The position numbers and the translations under genes are program-made. Below the pieces are notes generated by a model, which saw nothing but the letters and a program-made list of their open reading frames with translations, made no database searches and was not told where the DNA came from. Source: Variovorax boronicumulans (lineage in GTDB: Bacteria > Pseudomonadota > Gammaproteobacteria > Burkholderiales > Burkholderiaceae_C). From it: 64,000 nt of DNA. The DNA lies in the NCBI RefSeq assembly GCF_030812215.1, contig NZ_JAUSSG010000001.1:992001-1056000 (forward strand), written 5' to 3'. Within the stretch, counting starts at the first letter, position 1; every line of letters starts with the position of its first letter. Positions 9,044 to 18,531 of this stretch are shown in pieces.

Positions 9044-9475
9044 ATGAGCCGCCTCGCCGTTGCCGCGTACCCGCTGACCGTCTACTACGACGCCACCTGC
9101 CCGCTCTGCGTGGCCGAGATGGGCGCGATGCGCGCACGCGATACGGCCGGACGGCTCCATCTCGTCGACTGCTCGCCCCTCGGTTTCTGCACCGGTCCGG
9201 CCCCGCGCGAGGCATTGATGACGGCCATGCACGCGGTCGACGCGTCAGGCAGGGTGCTGTCCGGCGTTGCGGCGATCCGCGCCTGCCGCGCGGCCGTGGG
9301 CATGCCGGCAGGAGGCGCGCTGCTCGACCTGCCCATCGTCGGCGCGCTGGCCGACCGCGCCTATGCCGTGCTCGCACGCAACCGCTACCGCCTGCCCCGC
9401 TGGCTGGTCGCACGCCTCGCGGGCCGTGGCGCGATCGCGCCGGCCACCTGTGCCGAAGACCACTGCCGCTTCTGA
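9044..9475 (+). CDS. DCC-family thiol-disulfide oxidoreductase-like protein (DUF393)
   Basis: Small protein of 143 residues with the family hallmark YYDATCPLC (Cys19, Cys22) close to the N-terminus, i.e. a DxxC-P-x-C redox-type motif on a thioredoxin-like fold. The ATG at 9044 is chosen over an upstream in-frame TTG because that TTG is part of the presumed -35. First gene of a probable operon running to 12565, behind a candidate GbsR-type operator. Partner and substrate are unknown. Confidence 0.85.
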   Translation: MSRLAVAAYPLTVYYDATCPLCVAEMGAMRARDTAGRLHLVDCSPLGFCTGPAPREALMTAMHAVDASGRVLSGVAAIRACRAAVGMPAGGALLDLPIVGALADRAYAVLARNRYRLPRWLVARLAGRGAIAPATCAEDHCRF

Positions 9476-9534
9476 ACCGATCACGCTGTCACGCCCCCAG
9501 GGAATCACAAGAGCCAACGCCAGAAGGAGCCTCG

Positions 9535-10491
9535 ATGCCCAACGTCTTCCAGCCCGACTTCCGCATGCCGCCCACTGCAACTCGCGCCCCTGCGCACGCC
9601 ACGAGCGCGCCGGTCACGGCCGAGGACACGCAGGACTACTTCACCGAGGTCGCGGTCGACTACAGCGCCTGGAGCCCGAGCTACAACATGCACTTCGGCT
9701 TCTGGCGCGCCGGGCTCAACCCGCTGCGTCGCGAAGGCATGCTGGTAGAGATGAACCGCGCCGTCGGCCGCGCGCTGCGGCTCGACGAATCGCAACCCGC
9801 CGCAGCAGGCCGACAACGCCGCTGCGTGATCGACATGGGCTGCGGCGCCGGCGCCACCGCGCGCACGCTGGTCGGCGACGACGCATCGCTCTACGCGGTC
9901 ACCGTCACCAACGTGCCTGTGCAGAACCGCATTTCCGCGCGGCTCGATGCCGCGGCCGGCGTGGCCGACCGCATGGCCCGCATCGAAGCCGACTACACCC
10001 GCACCGGCCTGCCTGCCGCGCAAGCCGACGGTGCCTGGGCGGTGGAAAGCGCCTGCTATGCCGAAGGCACCGCCAAGACCGACTTCGTGCGCGAGGCCGC
10101 GCGCCTGCTCAAGCCCGGTGCGCGGCTGGTGGTGGTCGATGGTTTTCTGCTGCGCAAGAACCCCGGCCGCATCGCCGCCCGGCTGCACCGCCTCTGGGCC
10201 GACAGCTGGGCCGTGCCCACGCTGGCCAGGCGCGACGACTTCATCAACGCGCTGCGCGACAACGGCTTCGAGGACATCGAATTCAAGTCGCTGCGCTGGC
10301 GCGTCGCGCCCAGCGCGCTGCACATCCCGGTCCTGGCCACACGCTTCACACTGGCCGAACTCTGGAAGGCGCGCGGCAGGCTGAGCCCGTGGCGCCGCAA
10401 GCACATCGTGGCGAGCTACTGCGCGCTCGCACTGGGCATGTTCTGGCGCGACTTCGACTACTGCATGGTGAGCGCCAAGCGCGCCAGCTGA
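9535..10491 (+). CDS. Class I SAM-dependent methyltransferase
   Basis: Methyltransferase of 318 residues. Motif I is VIDMGCGAG (about 98-106), followed by the post-I region, ARLLKPGARLVVVDGF as motif III, and a C-terminal helical cap like those of tocopherol/cyclopropane-type small-molecule methyltransferases. The N-terminus resembles the start of methyltransferases acting on amphipathic metabolites (YFTEVAVDYSAWSPSYNMHFGFW). AGAAGGAG precedes the start. It lies 59 bp after the DCC gene and before two SRPBCC/DUF4166-type genes, suggesting a joint pathway on a hydrophobic metabolite; that is inference. Confidence 0.85.
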   Translation: MPNVFQPDFRMPPTATRAPAHATSAPVTAEDTQDYFTEVAVDYSAWSPSYNMHFGFWRAGLNPLRREGMLVEMNRAVGRALRLDESQPAAAGRQRRCVIDMGCGAGATARTLVGDDASLYAVTVTNVPVQNRISARLDAAAGVADRMARIEADYTRTGLPAAQADGAWAVESACYAEGTAKTDFVREAARLLKPGARLVVVDGFLLRKNPGRIAARLHRLWADSWAVPTLARRDDFINALRDNGFEDIEFKSLRWRVAPSALHIPVLATRFTLAELWKARGRLSPWRRKHIVASYCALALGMFWRDFDYCMVSAKRAS

Positions 10492-10519
10492 TAAAAACAA
10501 AAGAGGAGAAGACGTTTCC

Positions 10520-11569
10520 ATGAGCACCGAACCCGAAGAAAGCAGGCTCTCCGAGCTCGCCCCTGTCGACGCCGATTCGAACGAGGCCGAAGAGACGCCC
10601 CGCCGCCGCATGCCCTTCGCCTGGTTCTGGCCGCTGCTGGTCGGCGCGGCCGCCGCGCTCGTGCTGCGCATCGCCTTCAGCGGCGGGCCGGGCCACCCCT
10701 TCTCGGCGATGCTGGGCGCCTTCATCTATCTTGCGCCCGCGGTGTGCGGCGCGGTCACGGTGTACATGGCCGAGCGCATGGAGCGGCGCAGCTGGGGCTA
10801 CTACATCTGGGCGCCGTGGGTGTCGACCGCGCTCTTCGTCATCGGCACGCTGCTGGTGTTCATCGAGGGGATGATCTGCGCCGTCGTCATCGTGCCGCTT
10901 TTCGCGGTCATGGGCAGCGTCGGCGGCCTGGCGATGGGGTTGGTGTGCCGCGTCACCAATTGGCCCAAGCCCGCGCTCTACAGCTTCGCGATGCTGCCGC
11001 TCGCGCTCGGCGCCATCGAGCCGTACCTGGCCAACCCCGACCAGTTCTCGACCACCTCGCGCACGCTCTTCATCGCCGCGCCAGCCGAGCGCGTTTGGCA
11101 CGAACTGAACAACGCGCGCGACATCCAGCCCGCCGAAGTCGACGACGCCTGGGCCTACCGCATCGGCGTGCCGCTGCCTCTCGCCGGCGTGACCGAGGAG
11201 ACGCCCGAAGGCCGCGTGCGCAAGGTGCTCTGGCAGAAGAACGTGCACTTCGAGGAGGTCATCACCGAGTGGCAACCCGGCCGCCTGCTGAAGTGGCGTT
11301 ACCGCTTCACGCCCGACTCCTTTCCCCCCGGCGCGCTGGACGACCACGTGATGATCGGCGGCCAGTACTTCGACCTGCGCGACTCGGCCTTCACGCTGAC
11401 GCCGCGCGAGGGCGGTACCGAGCTGCGCGTCGATGTGGCGTGGCGCGTGAGCACGCGCTTCAACTGGTATGCGGACCGGGTCGCGGGGTTCCTGTTGGGC
11501 GATGGCGCCGAGCACATCCTGCGCTTCTACAAGGCGCGCAGCGAAGGCGCCGTGGCGGTGGCGGGATGA
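10520..11569 (+). CDS. Membrane protein with C-terminal SRPBCC (START-like) domain
   Basis: Protein of 349 residues. An acidic N-terminal tail is followed by four to five membrane segments between about residues 32 and 165. The C-terminal half (about 175-345) is a soluble SRPBCC/polyketide-cyclase-like domain beginning TLFIAAPAERVWHEL. Such domains bind hydrophobic ligands. AAAGAGGAGAAG precedes the ATG. It overlaps the next gene by ATGA, indicating coupled translation. A membrane-tethered ligand-binding domain next to a methyltransferase suggests lipid-like substrate handling. Confidence 0.8.
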   Translation: MSTEPEESRLSELAPVDADSNEAEETPRRRMPFAWFWPLLVGAAAALVLRIAFSGGPGHPFSAMLGAFIYLAPAVCGAVTVYMAERMERRSWGYYIWAPWVSTALFVIGTLLVFIEGMICAVVIVPLFAVMGSVGGLAMGLVCRVTNWPKPALYSFAMLPLALGAIEPYLANPDQFSTTSRTLFIAAPAERVWHELNNARDIQPAEVDDAWAYRIGVPLPLAGVTEETPEGRVRKVLWQKNVHFEEVITEWQPGRLLKWRYRFTPDSFPPGALDDHVMIGGQYFDLRDSAFTLTPREGGTELRVDVAWRVSTRFNWYADRVAGFLLGDGAEHILRFYKARSEGAVAVAG

Positions 11570-12210
11570 CGGCCCGCCCACCGGTCTTCCAGCAGGCGCT
11601 CGGCCCGGCCTGGGAACGCCTGGGCGACGTGATCCGCCGGCACTACACGATGATGCCCTTCTCCGACGACTACGTGTGCGTCCGCGGCACCATGAACGAG
11701 GTGCATCACGCGCCATGGGCCGCGCTGCTGATGCCCTTCGGCCGCCTCTTCGGCGCACTCGTGCCCTACACCGGCACCGAGGTGCCGATCGAAGTGCACT
11801 ACCGCTGCAACCCCGGCGATGCCAACCTGTACTGGGACCGCGTCTTCCACTTCGCAGGCCGCAAGCCCTTCCACTTCCGCTCGCACATGGAACACACCGC
11901 AGCGCACGGCGCCGAGGTGGTCGAGTACGTGCGCTTCGGCATCGGCATGCGCCTGGCGGTGAGCGCCGAAGACGGCGCGCTGGTGTTCCGCGACAAGTGC
12001 TATATCTGGCGCATCGCGGGCCTGCGCATTCCGCTGCCGCTCGGCCTCTTCATGGGCACGGCCTATGTCGAAGAACGACCCGACCCATCGAGCCCTGAGC
12101 ACTTCACGATGAAGATGCTGCTGCGCCACCGCTGGTTCGGCGACGTGTTCCGCTACAGCGGGCGCTTTCACCTGCCCCCACACCCCATGCCGCGCGCGGG
12201 ATCACAATGA
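11566..12210 (+). CDS. DUF4166-domain protein
   Basis: Soluble protein of 214 residues matching the DUF4166 pattern: an N-terminal PVFQQALGPAWERL, a central beta-rich region with YTGTEVPIEVHYR, and HxMEHT. The family is often found beside SRPBCC-type proteins and oxidoreductases. Start ATG overlaps the stop of the membrane SRPBCC gene (ATGA), so the two products are probably made in step and may work together. No catalytic residues can be named. Confidence 0.75.
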   Translation: MTARPPVFQQALGPAWERLGDVIRRHYTMMPFSDDYVCVRGTMNEVHHAPWAALLMPFGRLFGALVPYTGTEVPIEVHYRCNPGDANLYWDRVFHFAGRKPFHFRSHMEHTAAHGAEVVEYVRFGIGMRLAVSAEDGALVFRDKCYIWRIAGLRIPLPLGLFMGTAYVEERPDPSSPEHFTMKMLLRHRWFGDVFRYSGRFHLPPHPMPRAGSQ

Positions 12211-12217
12211 GCGCACC

Positions 12218-12565
12218 ATGCCGCGCCGCCCCGAAAACCTCTACCCCCAGTACCACGCCCACGTCTACTTCGCCCCCGCCACGGTGGCACAGGCGCGTGA
12301 CCTGTGCGAACGCGCGGGCCGCGAGCTGATGGTCGTCGTGGGCCGCGTGCACGAACGGCTTGTGGGCCCCCATCCGCACTGGAGCTGCCAGCTCGCCTTC
12401 GACGCGGCCGAGTTCGACCAGGTCATTGCATGGCTCGATGCCAACCGCAACGGCCTCGATGTCTTCGTGCACGGCGTGACGGGCGACGACCTCGCCGATC
12501 ACACGGCGCATGCGATGTGGCTCGGCGAAGAAAGCGCGCTCGATCTGCGGATGTTCCGGCGCTAG
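12218..12565 (+). CDS. DOPA 4,5-dioxygenase-family protein
   Basis: Small protein of 115 residues with the conserved histidines of the bacterial DOPA-dioxygenase family: YHAHVYF near the N-terminus, VGPHPHWSCQLAF in the middle and HTAHAMWLG near the end. In characterised relatives these bind iron for extradiol cleavage of catechols. It starts 8 bp after the DUF4166 gene and is probably the last gene of the operon. Whether it cleaves a catechol here or has another role is unknown. Confidence 0.82.
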   Translation: MPRRPENLYPQYHAHVYFAPATVAQARDLCERAGRELMVVVGRVHERLVGPHPHWSCQLAFDAAEFDQVIAWLDANRNGLDVFVHGVTGDDLADHTAHAMWLGEESALDLRMFRR

Positions 12566-12575
12566 AAGCGTGGGC

Positions 12576-13232
12576 TCAGAACTCGGCGTCGAGTTCGTCG
12601 ATTTCCTCGGGCTCCTGCTTCGCCGCGGCCACCCACTCCTTCATTGCCGGCAGCTCCATCACGCGCTTGCAGTAGGCCGCGCACACGCTGTCGAGTGCCA
12701 CGTCGTAGCTCAGGAAGCGCGTGACCACCGGCGCATACATCGCATCGGCGATGCCCGGCTGCTTGCCGAACAAGAAGGGGCCGCCGTAGGCCTTCAGGCA
12801 TTCGCGCCAGATGGCGACGATGCGGTCGATGTCCGCCTGCGCGCGCGACCACACCTTGAAGTTCTTGAAGTGGGCCTTGATGTTCATCGGCAGCGCGCCG
12901 CGCATCGACGCGAAGCCCGAATGCATCTCGCCACAGATTGCGCGGCAGTGCGCGCGGGCCGCCACGTCGGCCGGCAGCAGCCCGGCCTTGGGCTTGATCT
13001 CGTTGAGGTATTCGCCGATGGCCAGGGTGTCCCACACCTTCACGCCAGCGTGCTGCAGCGAGGGAACCAGCATCGACGAGGAGAGCAGCAGCATCTCGGC
13101 CTTCATGGCCGGGTCGTCGGGCGGAATGATCTTCTCGCTGAAATCGAGCCCCGCCAGCCTGCACATCAGCCAGCCGCGCAGCGACCAGGCACCGTAGTTC
13201 TTGCTGCTGATGGTGAGAACGGGTTTGGCCAT
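12576..13232 (-). CDS. Glutathione S-transferase family protein
   Basis: Cytosolic GST of 218 residues with an N-terminal thioredoxin-like half starting LTISSKNYGAWSLRGWL, the pattern in which a Ser/Tyr near residues 10-17 contacts glutathione. The C-terminal half is helical and contains a long GPFLFGKQPGIADAMY segment, the N-capping box region of GSTs. Start ATG at 13232 follows AAGGAG. It converges with the DOPA-dioxygenase-like gene and diverges from the PHA depolymerase gene. Substrate unknown. Confidence 0.88.
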   Translation of the reverse strand: MAKPVLTISSKNYGAWSLRGWLMCRLAGLDFSEKIIPPDDPAMKAEMLLLSSSMLVPSLQHAGVKVWDTLAIGEYLNEIKPKAGLLPADVAARAHCRAICGEMHSGFASMRGALPMNIKAHFKNFKVWSRAQADIDRIVAIWRECLKAYGGPFLFGKQPGIADAMYAPVVTRFLSYDVALDSVCAAYCKRVMELPAMKEWVAAAKQEPEEIDELDAEF

Positions 13233-13255
13233 CGGGAAGCTCCTTGACGTTGCTT

Positions 13256-13269
13256 GCTTGCGTGCAAGC
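13256..13269. promoter_or_regulatory. Inverted repeat between GST and PHA depolymerase genes
   Basis: GCTTGC-GT-GCAAGC is an exact inverted repeat in a TGC-rich intergenic stretch; GCTTGC occurs again near 13292. PhaR-type repressors of PHA genes are known to prefer TGC-rich sites, so control of the depolymerase is possible. Evidence is weak. Confidence 0.3.
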
Positions 13270-13322
13270 GCCATGCCACGCAGCAGGCGCTTGCTGGCCC
13301 GCAACTTGCCTGCATCCACCGC

Positions 13323-14540
13323 ATGCTGTACCGGGCCTATCAGAACCAAGCCGACCTCCTTTCGCCCTCGCGGCTCGCGGCGCAGTACCTGGGCAAGGCC
13401 CTCTGGAAAGACGGTACGGACCGCACCATGATGCGGCGCCTCGCCGCCCAGTTCGAGGTGTTCTCGCGCATGCGGCTGACCCATTCCCGGCCCGCCTACG
13501 GCATCGACTCGGTGACGGTCGACGGCACGCAAGTCGTTGTCCACGAAGAGAAAACGCTGGTCTCGCCGTTTGGAACGCTGTTGCACTTCCGCAAGGACAT
13601 ACAGGCGGTGCATCCACCCGTGCTGCTGGTCGCACCACTTTCGGGCCACTTCGCGACGCTGCTGCGCGAAACCGTGCGCACCCTGCTGCGCGATCACGAC
13701 GTGTACCTGACCGACTGGCACAACGCACGCGACGTGCCGCTGTGGCATGGCGGCTTCAGCCTGGACGACTACACGCTGCAGCTCATCAAGTTTCTCGAGA
13801 CCATCGGCCCGGGCGTGCACATGGTCGCGGTTTGCCAGCCCTGCGTGGCCGCGCTCGCCGCCACCGCCCTCATGGCCGAGGACGACAACCCCGCCACGCC
13901 GCGCAGCCTCACGCTGATGGCGGGACCGGTCGATTGCCGCATCAACCCCACGGGCGTGAACCTGCTCGCCACCAGCAAGCCCATCGAGTGGTTCCGCCGC
14001 AACCTCATCAGCCATGTGCCATGGCCACATGCGGGCGTGATGCGGTGCGTGTACCCCGGCTTCCTGCAGCTCTCGGCCTTCATGAGCATGAACCCAGAGC
14101 GCCACAAGAAGCAGTTCCAGGACATGTTCCAGCACCTCGTGGAAGGCGACGTCGAAAAAGCCCGCACCATCGGCACCTTCTACGACGAGTACCTTGCGGT
14201 GAACGACCTGCCGGCCGAGTTCTACCTGGAGACGGTGGAGCGCGTGTTCCAGACCTACGACCTGCCGCGCGGCGTGCTCACCGTGGGCGATCGCACGGTG
14301 AACCCGGCCGCCATCCGCCGCACCGCGCTGCTCACCGTGGAAGGCGAGCGCGACGACATCTGTTCAGTCGGCCAGACGGTGGCCGCGCAAGACCTCTGCA
14401 GCGGCATCCGGCCTTATCTGAAGGCGCATCACCTGCAGGCGGGCGTCGGGCACTACGGCGTGTTCAGCGGCAGCAAGTGGAACGCGCAGATCTATCCGCG
14501 GGTGCGCGAGACGATTCACGCGGCAGCCGAGCTGCACTGA
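13323..14540 (+). CDS. phaZ: Intracellular polyhydroxyalkanoate depolymerase (PhaZ)
   Basis: Enzyme of 405 residues that breaks down stored PHB granules to hydroxybutyrate oligomers. It begins [15 protein letters not shown] like other intracellular PHB depolymerases of the Ralstonia PhaZ1 type. It carries VCQPC (Cys171 and Cys174); the catalytic nucleophile in this family is a cysteine in the equivalent lipase-box-like site. [17 protein letters not shown] and [12 protein letters not shown] are also family signatures. ATG 13323 is chosen by comparison with homologues, though no clear ribosome site is visible. Its 3' end overlaps the convergent gene by 25 bp. Confidence 0.9.
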   Translation: MLYRAYQNQADLLSPSRLAAQYLGKALWKDGTDRTMMRRLAAQFEVFSRMRLTHSRPAYGIDSVTVDGTQVVVHEEKTLVSPFGTLLHFRKDIQAVHPPVLLVAPLSGHFATLLRETVRTLLRDHDVYLTDWHNARDVPLWHGGFSLDDYTLQLIKFLETIGPGVHMVAVCQPCVAALAATALMAEDDNPATPRSLTLMAGPVDCRINPTGVNLLATSKPIEWFRRNLISHVPWPHAGVMRCVYPGFLQLSAFMSMNPERHKKQFQDMFQHLVEGDVEKARTIGTFYDEYLAVNDLPAEFYLETVERVFQTYDLPRGVLTVGDRTVNPAAIRRTALLTVEGERDDICSVGQTVAAQDLCSGIRPYLKAHHLQAGVGHYGVFSGSKWNAQIYPRVRETIHAAAELH

Positions 14541-16216
14541 GCCGGCGCCTGCGTCGCTGCGGGCCGCCCCCCGGCCTCCAGGTACTTGCGGTACGCCACG
14601 AAGCCGGACAGGTAGTGCTCCACATCGTCGATGCGCACGCGAAAGCTGTGATGCCGGATGAAGAAGCTCCCCACGATGCGCGCCGGATTCCTGAAGAACA
14701 TCGCGAGCTCGGGCCAGAAGTGGCCCGTCAGCAGGTAGCGCGCGCGCTGCTCCAGCGCGCGGTAGAACTTGTCGATGTCGAAACCTTCGAGCAGGTGCGC
14801 GTGCTCGGGCTCCGCCTGCAGCCGCACGATCATCTTCTGCGCCGCCATCATCAGCTCCAGCAGCGTCGGAAAGGTGGTAATGCGGTCGAGCACGAAATCG
14901 AGGTGGCCGCGCACGTTGTCCAGGCCGAAGCGCAGGTAGCGCGCGTCCGGCTTGTAGATCGTGAGTTCGTTGACGCAGTAGCTCAGCCAATGATCGTGCG
15001 CCTCCCAGTGGCGGGCCGCGATGAAGTGCTCGAATGCCTTCTCGACCGCCTGCAGCCAGCGCGCATCCCGCGTCAGCCCGTACAGGCGCATGAGGCCGAA
15101 GGCGGCTTCGCCGTCGTAGTAGATGATGCGGCTCTCTTCCTTGACGCTCAGGTCGGGATGGTTGAGCACATGGACGAAACGCCCGCTCTGGGCATCCTGC
15201 ATGTGGAGAATGCCGAGCGCCAACTGCTCCAGCAGCGCCAGGTATTGCCTGTCGCCGGTGAGCTCGGTGTACTTGACCAGTGCCAGCAGGCACACGGCAT
15301 TGCCCCCCAGCTTGATCTCGCCGCCGGTGTCGACGAGGAAGGCGGCGGCCTCGCCGCCGGGCAGCGCCGCACGCTGGATCAGCGTGCCGGTCAGGTAGCC
15401 CAGCGCCAGGTCGATGGCCGCCTTGTGTTCGGGCCGGCGGGTGAGTTCCCAGCCTTCGATGAGCGCGTAGGTCGAACTCGCATGGCGCAGTGCGTTATAG
15501 GTAGGGATGGCACGGTCGAAACATGGAAACCAGCCGTAGTGATAGGCCCCCGATGACCTCACCTGCCGCGCGAGATACGCCGCGCCGGTGGAGACGATGT
15601 CGTGGACACGGCCCGCGTCCCACGTCGCCAGGCGCCGATGGCCGCGGTAGCGCCCTTCGTGCGCGATGGCATGGCACTCGCTGCCGTCGGTGAACACCGC
15701 CCGCGTGTCGAACACCCACACCGGCTGCTGCGCCTCGGTGGGCCATTGCAGTTCGCGCCCGTAGCGGTGCTGGCCGAAGAGCTTCAGGTTGGCGGCATTG
15801 GGCGTCGCCTCTTCGAACTTGCCGTCGTACAGCACGGCGTTCGCGCCGATGTCCTCCTCGAGCATGGCCACCGACAGTTCGGCGTCGAAGGCGATGCCGT
15901 GGCGGAAGTAATTGCGCTTGGTGGTCGCGAGCGCCTGCTTGAGCGCCTGCCATGTCATGGCATGCACCGTGTGCACCACGTCCACGCGCAGCCAGAGCGG
16001 CGCGCTGCCCTGCTTGCGCAACCAGGCCTGGAGCAACTGCGCGCCGCGGCGCCAGGCCTCTTCGAAATTCTTGCTGCGGACCGTCACCACGTGTGCGCGC
16101 TCCTTGCCGTTGCACACCGACATGAAGAGCACGCCCGCAGCCGGCGCAGCCACGCATTCGCCCCACGTCGCCGCAAGGGCCGGCTTGGCCGATGCCAGCA
16201 GTTCGCCCAGGCTCAT
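14516..16216 (-). CDS. Uncharacterised protein with predicted (alpha/alpha)-toroid domain
   Basis: Protein of 566 residues with no recognised name. Residues 1 to about 170 form an alpha/beta region ([25 protein letters not shown]). From about 200 to 470 the sequence is a series of helix pairs with aromatic and acidic residues ([55 protein letters not shown]) typical of six-hairpin glycosidase/epimerase toroids. Last gene of the minus-strand operon that starts near 22.2 kb, 34 bp after a nucleotidyltransferase gene. A role in modifying a sugar polymer is inferred from fold and neighbours. No signal peptide is seen, so it is probably cytoplasmic. Confidence 0.7.
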   Translation of the reverse strand: MSLGELLASAKPALAATWGECVAAPAAGVLFMSVCNGKERAHVVTVRSKNFEEAWRRGAQLLQAWLRKQGSAPLWLRVDVVHTVHAMTWQALKQALATTKRNYFRHGIAFDAELSVAMLEEDIGANAVLYDGKFEEATPNAANLKLFGQHRYGRELQWPTEAQQPVWVFDTRAVFTDGSECHAIAHEGRYRGHRRLATWDAGRVHDIVSTGAAYLARQVRSSGAYHYGWFPCFDRAIPTYNALRHASSTYALIEGWELTRRPEHKAAIDLALGYLTGTLIQRAALPGGEAAAFLVDTGGEIKLGGNAVCLLALVKYTELTGDRQYLALLEQLALGILHMQDAQSGRFVHVLNHPDLSVKEESRIIYYDGEAAFGLMRLYGLTRDARWLQAVEKAFEHFIAARHWEAHDHWLSYCVNELTIYKPDARYLRFGLDNVRGHLDFVLDRITTFPTLLELMMAAQKMIVRLQAEPEHAHLLEGFDIDKFYRALEQRARYLLTGHFWPELAMFFRNPARIVGSFFIRHHSFRVRIDDVEHYLSGFVAYRKYLEAGGRPAATQAPAQCSSAAA

Positions 16217-16250
16217 TGCGCGATTCCCCGGTCGCTTCGGACGGCGATGT

Positions 16251-16967
16251 TCATGCCCATTTTGTTGCCCCTGCCTCTTCGTACTCCTGCGGATTGCCGC
16301 AGAACACCACCTCGCTCCGGTCGATCAGCTCGTAGACGACGCGCGCGCCTTTCGCGATCAATGCGTTGTAGCAAGGCGCGATGTAGAACTCGCCCCGGTT
16401 CAGCAGCTTGCCCGACCGCTGGTGCTCGAAGGCCTCGTCGAACACCCGCGCATCGGCAAAGTGATAGAGGCCGTCGCTGCACAGGTTGGAGATGCGCTCT
16501 TTCTCCGTGGTCCTTCGCACCGTGCGGTCGGGACCGGGCTCGACAAAGGACCAATGCTCGCCCTCGCCCTCGAAGACCTCCAGGTAGCCCTGCGCACCGG
16601 CCGCCAGCGGCGACTTCCTGAACCCGGGCCGGATGGTGTCGATATTGAAGATGTAGAGCGCATCGCCGGCGTCGACCTGCCGCAGCCCCTGGTGGACGGT
16701 GTCGGCCTGGCCGAGCGTGTCGCCGTCGAGCTCGACGATACGGAACTCCTTGACGCCCAGGTTCTTCAACTCCTGCTTCAGGTACCCCGCGACGTCGTGA
16801 TCGCGGCGCACCACGAACAGAAACAGGTCGTCCTCGAAGTAATGCTCGAACGACTTCACGACATGGAAGAAAACCGTTTCTCCGTGCAGCGGCAGGCGGT
16901 ACTTGGGCAGCGCATAGCCGGCCTCGGTGAAACGGCGGCTCTTGCCGACCATGGGAATGACAAACAT
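16251..16967 (-). CDS. Sugar-nucleotidyltransferase-like protein
   Basis: GT-A-fold protein of 238 residues. The N-terminal [24 protein letters not shown] is a variant of the NDP-sugar pyrophosphorylase signature (G-x-G-x-R-F ... P-K). [11 protein letters not shown] and the acidic IFNIDT follow where the metal-binding aspartate is expected. Homologues are common in capsule and LPS gene clusters. Start ATG 16967 is preceded by GGAG and lies 4 bp after the stop of the kinase-nucleotidyltransferase fusion. The activated compound is unknown. Confidence 0.8.
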   Translation of the reverse strand: MFVIPMVGKSRRFTEAGYALPKYRLPLHGETVFFHVVKSFEHYFEDDLFLFVVRRDHDVAGYLKQELKNLGVKEFRIVELDGDTLGQADTVHQGLRQVDAGDALYIFNIDTIRPGFRKSPLAAGAQGYLEVFEGEGEHWSFVEPGPDRTVRRTTEKERISNLCSDGLYHFADARVFDEAFEHQRSGKLLNRGEFYIAPCYNALIAKGARVVYELIDRSEVVFCGNPQEYEEAGATKWA

Positions 16968-16971
16968 TTCT

Positions 16972-18531
16972 TCAGTGCTCCATTTGCTCGAAAAGGCGCA
17001 GTGCGTTGGCGAGCATCGCGCGCTGGCGGCGCGGTGTGTCCTGGTGCATCGGCAGCATCGACAGGAACAGCATGACGGTGATCGGCGCGACATGGCGCGC
17101 AGTCATGCCGTTCAGCAGCGGCAGGCCGGCAAACAGCTTCTGGATGGCGGCCGCGTCTTCGTCGGCGTGAATGCGCAGGTGAAAGTCCAGTCCGGTGCCC
17201 TCGTCGATGTCGAAGGCATCGGCCACGATGTAGTCGTACAGGCCCAGCACCGAATGCGAGACCTTCGCCAGGTCGTAGCGCAGGTCGCCCAGCAACCGGG
17301 GCTCGCCCTCGAAATTGAGGCCGCGCGGGTCGATCACCTTGATGCAGTCCGAACGCGTGTCGAACAGGATGTTGCTGAAGCACAGGTCGCCGTGCAGCAC
17401 GCCGGGCGCCAGCGGTACGCGCGCGGCGGCATCGATACAGCGGTCCAGGATGGCGGCAAGCGATGGCAGCGGGCGCCCGTTCAGGCGCGTCGGCGCCGAC
17501 ACGCTCAGTCCATTGGCCGACGCATGGGCACCCATGCGGATGCGGGTTTTTTCAGCCAGCATGCCCCGGCTGTCGTCGGCGGCCATCTGCCGCTCGCGCT
17601 CGCCCATGGGCACGGCCGACTGGCAGGCCGCGAACCAGCCGGCCAGGTGCCTGAAGACGCGGGACCAGAACGCCGTCGAGTTCCGGCCGTGCACATACAG
17701 CTCGTTGAGCGGCGCCATGCACATGTATTCCAGCTCGTAGCTGTAGCCATCCGGCTCGATGGGGCCCTGCGCCAGCAGTTGCGGGGCGTACACGCGCAGC
17801 CGCGAAGGCAGCGCCTCGAACCACCCGGCTTCGGCCCTGATCTTTTCGGCGGGCCGGCCGGTCTTGCGCACGCGCCGGTCGCCGATGGCGAGGTCGTTGA
17901 ACGCACGCTGCGTGGTGATGCGGGCGCGCGACCGATAGAAGGTGTTGACGTGTCCGAAGTCCGACCAGTTTTCGGTGTCGACGCGCTCCAGATAGCAGGC
18001 CTGGTCGTAGGCACCCACGGCTTTTTCGAACGACCCGCGCGCGGCGACCAGGCACTTGGCGAGCCGGCCCGCCGATTGAAATGCGAAATAGCCGCACCAC
18101 ACGCGTGCCGCGGCGTCGGGGCTCGGGTCGGCATGCCAGTTGTAGTCGTCGGCCGACTCCGCAACGCAGAGGCAGTCCCAGGCGGCCGGGAGGTCAAGGA
18201 TGAGCGTGTCGCCATGGAGGATGCGCAGCCCCTCCTCATAGCGGCCGATGGTGTTGATCGAGAACAGCACCGAATCGGCCAGCGTAAGCCCGTCCGGCAC
18301 CCGCAGCACCTGCACCGCCTCGGCTTCGAGCGCGCGGACGTCCCGGTGGGGGATCGCATAGCTTTCGGGCAGCGACAGGTAGATGCTCTCGCCCGGAAAG
18401 CACGCATGCAGGACCGCGAACTGCCGCAGGAACAGGCGGCGGTTGCCGACGGGTAGAAAAGCCGGGGGCAATCGGCCGAATTCGGATTGCAATTCGGAAT
18501 CGACATAGGCGGCGGACGTGATGATGATCAC
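16972..18531 (-). CDS. Nucleotidyltransferase-like / APH-type kinase fusion protein
   Basis: Protein of 519 residues that appears to join two activities. Residues 1 to about 240 resemble a nucleotidyltransferase GT-A domain (RLPPAFLPVGNRRLFLRQ as the substrate loop; GDTLILDLP). Residues about 250-519 resemble aminoglycoside/choline kinases, with the catalytic loop LHGDLCFSNILFD and the downstream KVIDPRG equivalent to the DFG-like metal site. A kinase plus nucleotidyltransferase could phosphorylate and then activate a small head group, as LicA and LicC do for choline; that comparison is inference. Start GTG overlaps the preceding gene's stop (GTGA). Confidence 0.8.
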   Translation of the reverse strand: MIIITSAAYVDSELQSEFGRLPPAFLPVGNRRLFLRQFAVLHACFPGESIYLSLPESYAIPHRDVRALEAEAVQVLRVPDGLTLADSVLFSINTIGRYEEGLRILHGDTLILDLPAAWDCLCVAESADDYNWHADPSPDAAARVWCGYFAFQSAGRLAKCLVAARGSFEKAVGAYDQACYLERVDTENWSDFGHVNTFYRSRARITTQRAFNDLAIGDRRVRKTGRPAEKIRAEAGWFEALPSRLRVYAPQLLAQGPIEPDGYSYELEYMCMAPLNELYVHGRNSTAFWSRVFRHLAGWFAACQSAVPMGERERQMAADDSRGMLAEKTRIRMGAHASANGLSVSAPTRLNGRPLPSLAAILDRCIDAAARVPLAPGVLHGDLCFSNILFDTRSDCIKVIDPRGLNFEGEPRLLGDLRYDLAKVSHSVLGLYDYIVADAFDIDEGTGLDFHLRIHADEDAAAIQKLFAGLPLLNGMTARHVAPITVMLFLSMLPMHQDTPRRQRAMLANALRLFEQMEH

